This document shows, piece after piece, positions 7,916 to 16,413 of a DNA stretch of 32,641 nucleotides; positions within the stretch are counted from its first letter, which is position 1, and each line of letters begins with the position of its first letter. Source of the stretch: an uncultured Acidimicrobiaceae bacterium (lineage in GTDB: Bacteria; Actinomycetota; Acidimicrobiia; Acidimicrobiales; SZUA-35). The stretch spans positions 1 to 32,641 of the forward strand of contig CAMYLA010000053.1 of the NCBI GenBank assembly GCA_947259095.1, written 5' to 3'. The notes under the pieces were generated by a model, which saw only the letters and a list, made by a program, of their open reading frames with translations, searched no databases and had not been told where the DNA came from. The position numbers and the translations under genes are program-made.

Positions 7916-10417
7916 ATGGTGAACAGTCAGGACGAGATGGCGGGGAACTCTGTGGCAGGTTCCAGCTGGTGCGGCTTCGATCGCTTGCGACTCAGCGACG
8001 ATTCCAACGCGGTCAACGTGACCATCGGCTCGCCCGAGAAGTGGGACAAAGCCCATCTTCGCCGTCTTCGCCAGTCCGCCGATCTGCCGGGGCTGGTCCC
8101 GGTGATCGACAGCGACTTCGCCAGTGACGGCAAGCCGTTCGCGGTGACCCCGGTGGTCGACTCCCCAACCCTGGCCGATCGCATCCCACCATCGGGATCG
8201 GAGTGGGAGGATTGTGCCGCCATCAGCGAGGCCGCGGCCCGGGCAACCCACGAGGCCCACCTCCGGGGCCTGTTCCACGGCTCGCTCTCCCCGGACCAGA
8301 TCCACATCATCGACAATGACGTTGCGGTCAACGGCATCGGTCTCGGCCTCGGCGGCACGCCGTCGCCAGACTACGCCCATTGGGTCGCCCCCGAGGTGCT
8401 CGACGGCAACGATGCCACCGAACGCTCTGACGTCTACTCGTTGGGGAAGATCCTCGACGCGTCGCTCGGCGGCTCACTGGAAGACGTGCCGCGTTCGGTT
8501 CGCCGCCTCATCATGTGGTCAAGCTCGGACACGCCGGAGGCCCGGCCGCCGTCCGCACTCGAGTTCGCCAGCATCCTGGCCGAGGCGCTCGGCGAGGACC
8601 GCAAGACCTACAGCCCGGCCTTCATCCCCACCGCCGACACCACCGATCTGGCATCGACCGCATCAGAGTCGGTCGCCGCCTTCGTCTCCTCGGCGAGCAC
8701 GACGGGCGCCGGCGTCGGTGGCGCAGCGGCAACCGCTGCCGCCGTGGCCGGTGGAGCCGCTGCGGCGTCGATGCTCGGTGGCGACGACGAGCCGGCCGAG
8801 GTCGGCAGCGACCGCACCGACGTCGAGACAGACCAGGCCGATGAGGTCGGCGAGGCCGATGCCGATGCGACGATCCAGTCCGAGGCGGCCGCCACCGGTG
8901 AATTGGCGCCGGAGTCGATCGCCGGCGCAGCCGCCGCCACCAGCGAGATCAGCGATGCCGACGCCTCCGCTGCGGCTGCCGCCGAACCCGTGTTCGACTC
9001 GCGCCGCTACAGCGAGGAGATCAGCGATGCGGTGAGCGATGAGGACCCCGAGTATGAGGTCCCGGCCGCAGCCCAGACCCTGGACTTCGATCAACGATTC
9101 GAGTCCGAGCGCAAGGGCAACAAGGCAGGCATCCTGGTTGGCGCCATCCTCGCCGTCGGTCTCGGTGTCGTTGGCTATCAGCTGCTGACCTCCGACAACG
9201 ACTCGTCCACCGACGCCTCCTCCAATGGAACCGTCGAAGTCGTGCCGGACCAGAACGAGGACGGCACCGCCGAGGAGGCGGGCACCACCGTCACAACGGC
9301 CGACAACACCCCAACCACCGGGAGCGGCGAGGCGGCACCCACCAGCCAGGCCACGACGGCCACCACGACGGCCACCACCGCCGACGAAGCGGTCGGCACC
9401 ACCGCCACCACCGCCGACGAGGGCGCAGCAACCACCGCATCGACCACCGCCACCACCGCCGAGGAAGCCGCCGGCACCACCGCCACCACCGCCGAGGGTG
9501 CTGGCACCACCGCCACAACAGCCGACGAGACGGCCACCACCGCCGAGGGTGCCGGCACCACTGCCACCACCGCCGACCCGGTCAGCCCAACCACCGCCGG
9601 AGCGGGGACAGGCGACGGCGAGGTCGTAGCCGCCGCACCGGCGATCACGGTCGACGGTCCGATCCCGGCTGATGAAGCGGCGATCCAGGTCCTGCACGGG
9701 ATCCCCGGTGCCGAAGTCGACGTGTACGTCAACGGCGAGGCGTTCGCTCCCGGCTTCACGGTCGGCACGATCGCCGGCCCGGCCGACCTCCCCCCCGGCA
9801 GCTATGAGATCGACCTCTACGCCGCCAGTGACGACGCCCCGGCATCGGCCACCGACCGATCCGACGATCCCTTGATCAGCGAGACGATTCTTGTCGGCGA
9901 GGAGCCGGCAACCGTTGCGGCCCATCTCGATGGTGGAGGCACCCCGACGATCTCGGCTTTTGTCGAGAACTTCGAGCGGCTGGAGCCGGCAACCAGTCGG
10001 ATCGAGCTCCGTCACCTGGCGGCCGCCCCGGCGGTCCGGGCCACCATCGACGGCGTGGACGCGGCCGAGCTCCTGGAGCCTGGCAACACCACGACCGCAG
10101 TCCTCGATGCCGGCGAGCACACCATCGAGACGGCAACAGCCGACGGCACCCCGGTGAAGTCGGCCACGATCACGTTGGCCGACGGTGAGCTGGCCGCCAT
10201 CTCGGTCATCGGTGCCGCCGATGAAGGCACGATCGATGTCGTGGTCCAGCGCTACACCGGCCTGTCCTCCGCCCCGCAGGCGGTGCCGACCGGCGACAGC
10301 AACCTGCTGGCGGCCGGCGAGGACCCCACTGGCCTCTACATCCTCGGAGCACTGACCTCGATCATGGCCGCCCTCGGTGGCCTGGTGATGATCAGGCGGA
10401 ACCGCCGGGTTCTGTGA
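7916..10417 (+). CDS. Membrane protein: pseudokinase domain, Thr-rich linker, DUF4397 domain, C-terminal anchor
   Basis: The 833-residue protein is a mosaic. Residues ~20-240 retain a Ser/Thr protein kinase C-lobe outline: PFAVTPVVDSPTLADRI resembles the hinge, WVAPEV (156-161) the APE motif and ERSDVYSLGKIL helix F. The catalytic HRD is HGS (121-123), the DFG position reads NGIG (139-142), and no VAIK lysine or glycine loop is visible, so it should be inactive. An Ala/acidic stretch leads to a TM helix at ~403-424 (GILVGAILAVGLGVVGYQLL). Outside lies a ~105-residue ATTA-rich linker, then a DUF4397 domain (~590-700; VLHGIPGAEVDVYVNGEAF). AVPTGDSNLLA (~789-799), a TM helix and RRNRRVL form a sorting-signal-like tail. 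GGAGG precedes the start closely; GTG at 7919 is an alternative. The last bases overlap the sortase gene. Confidence 0.85.
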   Translation: MVNSQDEMAGNSVAGSSWCGFDRLRLSDDSNAVNVTIGSPEKWDKAHLRRLRQSADLPGLVPVIDSDFASDGKPFAVTPVVDSPTLADRIPPSGSEWEDCAAISEAAARATHEAHLRGLFHGSLSPDQIHIIDNDVAVNGIGLGLGGTPSPDYAHWVAPEVLDGNDATERSDVYSLGKILDASLGGSLEDVPRSVRRLIMWSSSDTPEARPPSALEFASILAEALGEDRKTYSPAFIPTADTTDLASTASESVAAFVSSASTTGAGVGGAAATAAAVAGGAAAASMLGGDDEPAEVGSDRTDVETDQADEVGEADADATIQSEAAATGELAPESIAGAAAATSEISDADASAAAAAEPVFDSRRYSEEISDAVSDEDPEYEVPAAAQTLDFDQRFESERKGNKAGILVGAILAVGLGVVGYQLLTSDNDSSTDASSNGTVEVVPDQNEDGTAEEAGTTVTTADNTPTTGSGEAAPTSQATTATTTATTADEAVGTTATTADEGAATTASTTATTAEEAAGTTATTAEGAGTTATTADETATTAEGAGTTATTADPVSPTTAGAGTGDGEVVAAAPAITVDGPIPADEAAIQVLHGIPGAEVDVYVNGEAFAPGFTVGTIAGPADLPPGSYEIDLYAASDDAPASATDRSDDPLISETILVGEEPATVAAHLDGGGTPTISAFVENFERLEPATSRIELRHLAAAPAVRATIDGVDAAELLEPGNTTTAVLDAGEHTIETATADGTPVKSATITLADGELAAISVIGAADEGTIDVVVQRYTGLSSAPQAVPTGDSNLLAAGEDPTGLYILGALTSIMAALGGLVMIRRNRRVL
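9283..9598 (+). repeat. Thr/Ala codon repeat (ACCACCGCC-rich)
   Basis: Imperfect direct repeats of ACCACCGCC with GACGAG or GAGGGT encode blocks such as ATTADEA and AGTTATTA. They form the extracellular stalk of the pseudokinase/DUF4397 protein. Such Thr-rich stalks are often O-mannosylated in actinobacteria, which is an inference here. Confidence 0.7.
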
Positions 10418-11067
10418 ACCGACGCCTGCTCTTCGGCGCCTTTTCGATGGCTATTTCGTTGGCTCTCGTCGGTGCCGCAGTGACGGCCCACGACATACCG
10501 GCCCGGGCCGGCGCCGGGCAACTGGGGTCGGAGGCGATCGCACGACAACGGCCCGGGGCGGCACAGGCCCAGGTGCCCCTGCGGTCCGCCTTCCTCGACG
10601 GGCAGGCGTCAGGCGTCGACGACTCGTCGCTGCCGGTGGCGGTGAGAATCGCCGACATCGGCCTCGAAGCGACGATCCTGTCGGTCGGGGTGGACGAGCA
10701 GAACCAGTTCGCAGTTCCGGCCGCCGAGTCCGTCGGGTGGTACGAGCACAGCGCTACCCCCGGTTCGACAGGCTCGACCGTGCTGGCGGCCCATGTCGAC
10801 TACGGCGGCCGAGCCGGTGCGTTCTTCAACCTGTCGGACCTCGAACGGGGGGAGACACTCGAGGTCGAGTTGGCGGACGGCTCGGTCCTGCGGTATCGGG
10901 TCACCACCAACATCCTGTACGACAAGACCGACCTCCCGGCCGATGAACTGTTCCGCAAGAACGGCGCGTCGGTCCTGACCCTCATCACCTGCGGCGGCAC
11001 CTTCGACCAGGATCGCCGCTCCTATCGAGGCAACGTGGTGGTCACCGCAGAGCCGATCGAGGCCTGA
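10414..11067 (+). CDS. Sortase (class E/F-like)
   Basis: Sortases are extracellular membrane-bound cysteine transpeptidases that cut a sorting motif and join the protein to the cell wall or another protein. The 217-residue sequence has an N-terminal signal-anchor (LLFGAFSMAISLALVGAAV) and then the sortase barrel. The catalytic residues are His127 in STVLAAHVDY, Cys193 in LTLITCGG and Arg205 in RRSYRGNVVV. The segment GWYEHSATPGSTGSTVLAAH is typical of actinobacterial class E/F enzymes. The GTG start at 10414 overlaps the TGA of the preceding gene by 4 bp, so translation is probably coupled. The adjacent DUF4397 protein with its C-terminal anchor is the obvious candidate substrate (inference). 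The gene is complete. Confidence 0.92.
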   Translation: MNRRLLFGAFSMAISLALVGAAVTAHDIPARAGAGQLGSEAIARQRPGAAQAQVPLRSAFLDGQASGVDDSSLPVAVRIADIGLEATILSVGVDEQNQFAVPAAESVGWYEHSATPGSTGSTVLAAHVDYGGRAGAFFNLSDLERGETLEVELADGSVLRYRVTTNILYDKTDLPADELFRKNGASVLTLITCGGTFDQDRRSYRGNVVVTAEPIEA

Positions 11068-11156
11068 CCAAACCGCGCGCCAAACCGGGCCGGGTCACCA
11101 CACCCCCGCCGACCGGGCCTGCAGTGTACAAACCTGCCGCTCTCGCTCACATCCGG

Positions 11157-12056
11157 TCACGGCGTTCGCATGGCCCGGGCCCGCAGCCGAGCCCGCGGGC
11201 CCTCCGGCGGTCGGCCACAGCCCAGCCGCTGCACCTTCGACTCCCAGCCATCGACCAGGAGCCGGGCCGCCCCGAACCGACCGAACTCGATGTGCAGGGC
11301 GGCAAGCTCGGTCACCAGGTTCTCGTCCAACGGACAGGCCAGGAGGCCCTGACGGCAGGCGTGGACCGCCCCGGTCAGATCGCCGCGGTCCCGGCACCGG
11401 GCTGCCAGTTGGAGTGCGGCGTCCGACACCAGGCATTCGATGCCGACGGCGATGTCGCCCCGATCACCGACCCACGACCAGTACCGTCGGCCGGTTGCGG
11501 TGAGGGGTACGCCTTGCACCAGGTCCAGTGCCCGTTGCAGCCGTCTGTCCGCTGCGGTGGTCGCAGTCTCGGCCGCCCCGCGGGCACCCGGGGCCGGGCC
11601 CTGTGAAGCCACCGCCAACCCGTTCGCCCCGGCCGCCGCGGCCGATGCTGCGACCACCGCGGCCTCGAAGTACTCGAGGTCGGTGTCGATCCCGGCCAGC
11701 CGGTATCGGCCGTCCAACGCTTCCGGCAGGTGCCGCCGACCGATCCTGGCCCGGAGCTCGGCCAGAAGGTTGGGGAAACGGCCCCGGGAGACGGCTCGAC
11801 CATCCCACAGGCCTTCGATGATGGCCCCACGGTCGGCCGGACCACAACAGGCCAGGAAGGCGATCAGCGACAGTTGTTGGGAGGTGAGCTGCCAATCGAC
11901 GCCGGTGAGCTCGATCCTGCCCAGGAGCCGAAGGACCGGTTGGTCGCCGACCGGTGCAGCGGTCGGGGCATCCCGCGGTTGGTCGGCGAGGCTCGAATCA
12001 AATCGATCGGGCCGTACAGCCTCATGAACCAGGATCGGTTTCTGTGTTTTCAGCAT
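11157..12056 (-). CDS. SARP-like transcriptional regulator with BTAD domain
   Basis: The 299-residue protein has a winged-helix-like segment at ~40-105 (VLRLLGRIELTGVDWQLTSQ, then FPNLLAELRARIG), as in the OmpR-like DNA-binding domain of SARP activators. A C-terminal helical region follows, resembling the bacterial transcriptional activator domain: ECLVSDAALQLAARC, GAVHACRQGLLACPLDENLV and ELAALHIEFGRFGAA. The Ala-rich middle (VVAASAAAAGANG) is probably a linker. SARP proteins activate nearby operons, but no biosynthetic cluster is seen here, so the target is unknown. The ATG at 12056 has GGAG about 11 nt upstream, weak but usable. The gene converges on the sortase operon with a 90-bp gap. 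Confidence 0.75.
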   Translation of the reverse strand: MLKTQKPILVHEAVRPDRFDSSLADQPRDAPTAAPVGDQPVLRLLGRIELTGVDWQLTSQQLSLIAFLACCGPADRGAIIEGLWDGRAVSRGRFPNLLAELRARIGRRHLPEALDGRYRLAGIDTDLEYFEAAVVAASAAAAGANGLAVASQGPAPGARGAAETATTAADRRLQRALDLVQGVPLTATGRRYWSWVGDRGDIAVGIECLVSDAALQLAARCRDRGDLTGAVHACRQGLLACPLDENLVTELAALHIEFGRFGAARLLVDGWESKVQRLGCGRPPEGPRARLRARAMRTP

Positions 12057-12616
12057 GTATCGGTCATCTCCGAGTCACCCAAATCACCATAAGCAATCAT
12101 TGCCATTCATCCCGCCAGGCACTGTGAGTCGGGCGGGCCGTTGACTCGCCGTTGGAGGTCGGCGCTCCATGGCCCCGGCCCGCCGGGGCGACCACGCCGA
12201 GATGGTTGCCGATGACGGCGACGATAGTGCTCGACCCACGGCCGGTGCGATGGTGACCGGTCCCCACATCGCCCCATCCGGTGGTCCAGGTGCTGCGGTG
12301 GCGGTCGCCAAGAACGGCCACGGTCGGACCCCTGGGCCGTCGTCCGTCGCCCCCACCGCCGGGCCTACGTCGAGTTCAAGCCGTTCACTCGCTCAGAGCG
12401 GTCGCCGACACGGGCCGTGGTCGGCGAATTCCCCCACGTTGCAAACATGTTTCCGCTACCACAGGATCGTTGACAGACACCCCGCCCTGGAGGATCGTTT
12501 TTCTCAGGGAGCGACTTCGCTCACACGTGGAGTCCCTTCCTGTGCGGCGGATCTTGGCGCCCTGGACGTATCGCGGCGGATACCTCCGGGGCGCCGGTCC
12601 CTCTCACCGACCCGAC
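12057..12616. other. 560-bp non-coding gap
   Basis: No frame here has convincing protein sequence; the open frames are Arg/Pro-rich shadows. The first ~60 bp is AT-richer and should hold the promoter of the SARP-like gene. Further along are a 10-bp palindrome AAACATGTTT (12443-12452), a 9-bp direct repeat AGGATCGTT (12463-12471 and 12491-12499), and a small hairpin GAGCG-ACTT-CGCTC near 12510-12523. A small RNA or leader is possible but not supported by anything stronger. Confidence 0.4.
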
Positions 12617-12841
12617 TCAATGCTCGCCGTCTGTGTCCTGCCGGCGCCGGAGTCCGGACTCCATGTCGCCCAACACCGAGTCGAGCTCATCGAGCAGGGC
12701 GATGCCGTCGGCGATCGATTGCAGATCCACATCGATGGCCGGGTCATCAACCGGCCGGCCATCGCTGTCGACCTCGGAATCGGTCGGGTCCCCACCCAAC
12801 GCCCGCCGTGGCGGATACCAGCTCTCGTGAGTCTCGCTCAT
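12617..12841 (-). CDS. Small acidic protein, unknown function
   Basis: The frame encodes 74 residues beginning MSETHESWYPPRRALGG, rich in Asp and Glu, with a helical central segment DLQSIADGIALLDELDSVLG and a charged C-terminus. I recognise no family. It is treated as real because the ATG at 12841 has a TACTGT -10 box 7 nt upstream, the leaderless arrangement seen for several genes here, and because its composition is protein-like, unlike the opposite-strand frames. It reads away from the 12936-13727 gene, which lies upstream on the same strand behind a terminator-like hairpin. Confidence 0.6.
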   Translation of the reverse strand: MSETHESWYPPRRALGGDPTDSEVDSDGRPVDDPAIDVDLQSIADGIALLDELDSVLGDMESGLRRRQDTDGEH

Positions 12842-12848
12842 CAATCTT

Positions 12849-12854
12849 ACAGTA
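12849..12854 (-). promoter_or_regulatory. -10 box (TACTGT) of the small acidic protein gene
   Basis: TACTGT on the minus strand, 7 nt before the ATG at 12841. Leaderless arrangement; no Shine-Dalgarno fits in between. Confidence 0.4.
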
Positions 12855-12926
12855 GGCTCATTCGATCCTTCATTGGGGCATGAGGGGGTATTGATTCAAC
12901 CTCATTGACCACCAAACATCGACAAG

Positions 12927-12949
12927 CTCGGACGCTCATTTCGTCCGAG
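12927..12949 (-). terminator. Hairpin at the end of the 12936-13727 gene
   Basis: CTCGGACG (12927-12934) and CGTCCGAG (12942-12949) form a perfect 8-bp stem with a 7-nt loop. On the minus strand the stop codon TGA (12936-12938) falls in the loop, and the transcript continues CTTGTCGATGTTT, moderately T-rich. A terminator is likely. Confidence 0.5.
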
Positions 12950-13727
12950 AAGACAGCCCCAATACATCTCGGCCCAATGTCTCGCCCAGTCCGGCCAGCT
13001 CTGACGGCGCCAGACCGGTCGCCAGGTCGGTGTCGAACAGGTACCAGTCGCACAGGGAGTTGGCGCTGAGCGAGAACCGCGGGCCACAGTGCCGCAGATG
13101 GCAGCGGGCCAGGGTCTGGGCCAGCATCTCCTCCCCTGCGCCCCACTGTGGGGACCAGCACCGTGAGACGATCGCCCGGGCGGTGGCCATCGTCGATGTG
13201 CCGGGCCCCGGTCGGGGACCCCACCCGAACCGGTGGGCCCGGTGTTCCAGTTCGGTCCCGACCTCGATCATCGGCCCGTCGGGGAGGACGACGAGCAACC
13301 GGCTGCGGTCCGGCCCCGCGATCCCGACCATCTCGGCATCACCGAAGGTCCGCCTGACCAGCTCCCGAAACCCCGGAAGTGCCTCCACCGTGCGGCCATC
13401 GGGCTCGAGGCCGTAGAGCTGGAGGTGGTTGAGCAGGCGGTCGACGGTAACGAAGGCACCGGGTCGATCACCGGCGATGAAGTGGGGCCGGTCGCCGGGC
13501 ACAGCAAGCGACTGCTCCCCGATCGCCGGGTCGACCCCCGCACCCGAGCCGTACCGCTGGCCCAACCCGGTCGGCCCGTCGAACCCCGACAGATCGTGGC
13601 GTTCGGCCAGATCGTCGAAAGACAACCGGATCGAGAAGGTGCCCCGACCCTCGAGCCACAGCAGGTGGCCGGAGCCGGACCCGAACCGGACCGGCATCGA
13701 GAGACAGGTTTGCGAACACGGTTCCAC
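12936..13727 (-). CDS. Uncharacterised protein
   Basis: A 263-residue frame with protein-like composition but no motif that I recognise. Visible features are an early WLEGRGTFSIRLSFDDLAER, an apparent structured core (PHFIAGDRPGAFVTVDRLLN, then HLQLYGLEPDGRTVEALPGF), and a C-terminal part with RCHLRHCGPRF and LCDWYLFDTDLATGL. No signal peptide or transmembrane helix is apparent. The start is uncertain: GTG at 13727 or ATG at 13697 (MPVRFGSGSGH), neither with a good Shine-Dalgarno. It is divergent from the M1 aminopeptidase gene, sharing a ~125-bp intergenic region, and ends in a clear hairpin. No function is assigned. Confidence 0.6.
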   Translation of the reverse strand: MEPCSQTCLSMPVRFGSGSGHLLWLEGRGTFSIRLSFDDLAERHDLSGFDGPTGLGQRYGSGAGVDPAIGEQSLAVPGDRPHFIAGDRPGAFVTVDRLLNHLQLYGLEPDGRTVEALPGFRELVRRTFGDAEMVGIAGPDRSRLLVVLPDGPMIEVGTELEHRAHRFGWGPRPGPGTSTMATARAIVSRCWSPQWGAGEEMLAQTLARCHLRHCGPRFSLSANSLCDWYLFDTDLATGLAPSELAGLGETLGRDVLGLSSRTK

Positions 13728-13839
13728 ACCATCTCAAGCGCCGCCGGGGCGCCGATGGTCACCGCAGAACACCGGGCCTCGACGGGGCCATCGCGGGCCG
13801 CAATCGGGCCAAACCCAACGACCGTCGGCCTGGCAGCGA

Positions 13840-13845
13840 TACGCT
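13840..13845 (+). promoter_or_regulatory. -10 box (TACGCT) of the aminopeptidase gene
   Basis: TACGCT ends exactly 6 nt before the GTG at 13852, the ideal spacing for transcription to begin at the first base of the start codon. No Shine-Dalgarno is present. Confidence 0.5.
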
Positions 13846-13851
13846 CAGTCG

Positions 13852-16413
13852 GTGTCCATCGATCCATATCGGCTCCCAAAGTCGGTTCGGCCGACCGACT
13901 ACCGAATCACCATCCGCCCCGATCTCGACGCGGAAACCTTCAGTGGCACCGTCGTGATCGACGCCGTCATCGACGAGCAAGTGGAAACCGTCATTCTCAA
14001 CAGCGATGAGTTGAGCATCATTGCGGCATCGGTCACCCCCGACGGTCAGCCCTCGATCGAGTGCAAACACCGCGTCGATGCCGAACACGAGCGCCTCACC
14101 ATCGTGCCACCGGCGCCACTGGGCCAGGGCCCGGTCTCGATCGAAATCGACTTCGAAGGGGTGTTCAACGAGCGCCTCATCGGCCTGTACCTCAGCCGGT
14201 TCACCGACGACGACGGCAACGAGCACAAGCTGGCAACCACCCAGTTCGAGGCCACGGCGGCCAGAAAGTGTTTCCCCTGCTGGGATGAGCCGGAGTTCAA
14301 GGCCCGGTTCGCCCTCCATCTGACCGTCGACGACTCGCTCGTTGCGGTCGCCAACAGCCCCGAGCTCGGCCGGACCGCACTGGGCGACGGCACGATCCGG
14401 TTCGACTTCGCACCGACGATGGTCATGAGCACCTACCTGGTGGCGTTCGTGGTCGGCCCGCTGGAGATGACCGACCCGGTCGACGTCGACGGGATCCCGC
14501 TCCGTATCGTCCACATCCCCGGCAAGGACCATCTGACCGGGTTCGCCCTGGAGGCCGGAGCCTTTGCGCTGCGGTACTTCACCGACTATTTCGGGCTCCC
14601 CTACCCGGACCAGAAGCTCGATCTGGTTGCCATTCCCGACTTCGCATTCGGCGCCATGGAGAACCTCGGGTGTGTCACCTTCCGCGAGGTGCTGCTGCTG
14701 ATCGACCCAGACAAGGCCACCCAGCCGGAGCTGCAGCGGGCCGCCGACGTGATCAACCACGAGATCGCCCACATGTGGTTCGGCGACCTGGTGACGATGA
14801 AGTGGTGGAACGGCCTGTGGCTCAACGAGGCCTTCGCCACCTTCATGGAGATGCGCTGCACCGATGCCTTCCGTCCGGACTGGGACCGGTGGACAGACTT
14901 CGGGCTGTCGCGAACGGTGGCGTTCGACACCGACACCCTCGCCTCGACCCGCCCCATCGAATACGAAGTGGTGAGCCCGGCCGAGGCCGACGGGATGTTC
15001 GACATCCTGACCTACGAGAAAGGTGCGGCGGTGGTCCGGATGCTCGAGCAGTACCTCGGTGAGGACCGGTTCCGGGCCGGGATCCGGCGCTACATGGCCG
15101 AGCACCAGTTCGCAAACGCCGAGACCACCGACCTCTGGGATGCGCTCGAAGCCGAAACCGGCGAACCGGTGAGGCGGATCATGGACAGCTGGATCTTCCA
15201 GGGTGGCTTCCCCCTGGTCTCGGTCTCGACCGAGAAGGCCGGCTTGACCATCAGCCAGGAGCGGATGCGTTACGTCGGCGCCGAACGGGCAGAGGACCAG
15301 AGTTGGGCCATCCCCATTCGCTACCGGTGGCAGGCCCAGGGTGCCGATGCACCGGCGAGCGGGCGCATGCTGCTCGAAGGTCCGGACCCGGTTGCCCTCG
15401 ACCTCCCTCAACGGCCGGAATGGCTGATCGCCAACGCCGGCGCCGCCGGCTTCCTGCGGATCGCCTATCCCGATGCGCTGCTGGAGCAACTGGCCGCAGT
15501 GGGCGATGAGGCCCTGACCGCGGTCGAACGTTACGGGCTCGTCGACGACGCCTGGGCCTCGGTGCTGGCCGGTCGGACCTCCACCCCCGGGTTCCTCACC
15601 CTGCTGGAGGCAATGACCGCTGAGCAGAACCGCTCGGTGTGGCAACGGCTCATCGCCGGCTTCGGCCAACTCAAGCGGCTGGTCGACGGCGAGGCCGAGG
15701 AACGACTGGAGGAGATCGCCCACGATGCCATGGCGCCGGCCCTGGCCCACCTCGGCCTGGCGCCGGCCCCCGAAGACGACGATCAGGCCCGCCAGCTCCG
15801 GGGCGACCTCGTCCGGGCCCTTGGCACCGTGGCCAACGACCCCGACATCCAGGAGGAAGCGAAGCGGAGCCTGGCCATCGGCAGGCGGGAACCAGAACTG
15901 ATCGACGCCGCCCTGATGGCGGCCTCGGTGGATGTTGTGGCCGCCAACGGCGACGAAAGCGATTTCGAGGACTTCGTGGCAGCGTGGAAAACGGCCACCA
16001 CTCCCCAGGAGGAGCTCCGCTACCTGTACGCGCTGGTCGAGTTCCCCGATCCCGAGCTGATCGCCAGGGTGTACCAGCTGATCTTCGACGGGCAGATCCG
16101 CAGCCAGAACGCACCGATGCTGCTCGGCCGGTCCATGCGCAACCAGCACTGCGGCCGTCAGAGCTGGGCGTTCATCACCGACAACTGGGATCGGCTGATC
16201 GAGCTCTTCCCCGGCGGCCTCGTCGTCAGGATGCTCGAAGGCCTGACCTCGCTCGATACCGAGGCGGACCAACGGTCGGCGGCGGCGTTCTTCGTCGACC
16301 ACGATGTCCCGACCGGGGCCAAGACGCTGACCCAGATCCTGGAGAAGCAGCGGATCCAGGTTGCCCTCCGAGCCCGCGAGGCGGAAGGTCTGAGTCGCTT
16401 CCTCGTTTCATGA
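13852..16413 (+). CDS. pepN: M1 family zinc aminopeptidase (aminopeptidase N-like)
   Basis: This 853-residue cytoplasmic metallopeptidase removes N-terminal residues from peptides. The N-terminal beta domain (YRLPKSVRPTDYRITIRPDL) leads to the exopeptidase motif GAMEN (267-271), which holds the free amino end. The zinc site is HEIAH (303-307) followed by NEAF with Glu326, giving HExxH-x18-E. The C-terminal ~350 residues are the helical ERAP1-like domain seen in tricorn-interacting factor and PepN types. All catalytic residues are intact. The GTG at 13852 (VSIDPYRLPKSVRP) is chosen for its leaderless promoter and because the family N-terminus starts there; the longer upstream frame is antisense to the divergent gene. 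The stop overlaps the start of the phosphoesterase gene (ATGA), so the two form an operon. Confidence 0.95.
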   Translation: MSIDPYRLPKSVRPTDYRITIRPDLDAETFSGTVVIDAVIDEQVETVILNSDELSIIAASVTPDGQPSIECKHRVDAEHERLTIVPPAPLGQGPVSIEIDFEGVFNERLIGLYLSRFTDDDGNEHKLATTQFEATAARKCFPCWDEPEFKARFALHLTVDDSLVAVANSPELGRTALGDGTIRFDFAPTMVMSTYLVAFVVGPLEMTDPVDVDGIPLRIVHIPGKDHLTGFALEAGAFALRYFTDYFGLPYPDQKLDLVAIPDFAFGAMENLGCVTFREVLLLIDPDKATQPELQRAADVINHEIAHMWFGDLVTMKWWNGLWLNEAFATFMEMRCTDAFRPDWDRWTDFGLSRTVAFDTDTLASTRPIEYEVVSPAEADGMFDILTYEKGAAVVRMLEQYLGEDRFRAGIRRYMAEHQFANAETTDLWDALEAETGEPVRRIMDSWIFQGGFPLVSVSTEKAGLTISQERMRYVGAERAEDQSWAIPIRYRWQAQGADAPASGRMLLEGPDPVALDLPQRPEWLIANAGAAGFLRIAYPDALLEQLAAVGDEALTAVERYGLVDDAWASVLAGRTSTPGFLTLLEAMTAEQNRSVWQRLIAGFGQLKRLVDGEAEERLEEIAHDAMAPALAHLGLAPAPEDDDQARQLRGDLVRALGTVANDPDIQEEAKRSLAIGRREPELIDAALMAASVDVVAANGDESDFEDFVAAWKTATTPQEELRYLYALVEFPDPELIARVYQLIFDGQIRSQNAPMLLGRSMRNQHCGRQSWAFITDNWDRLIELFPGGLVVRMLEGLTSLDTEADQRSAAAFFVDHDVPTGAKTLTQILEKQRIQVALRAREAEGLSRFLVS

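Noticed and set aside
9283..9598. CRISPR- or microsatellite-like repeat block
   Set aside because: The repeats are in frame, irregular in length and encode a Thr-rich stalk; no spacers of constant length.
12169..12883. Plus-strand open frames over the non-coding gap
   Set aside because: Ser/Arg/Pro-rich translations without conserved features; part is antisense to the small acidic protein gene.
13733..13879. Possible N-terminal extension or frameshift of the 12936-13727 gene in a neighbouring frame
   Set aside because: The translation is weakly protein-like, but its third-codon GC is lower than in the surrounding genes and it overlaps the aminopeptidase promoter. Not enough support.
13759..16302. 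Minus-strand open frame of 847 codons
   Set aside because: Antisense shadow of the M1 aminopeptidase, which has intact catalytic motifs on the plus strand.
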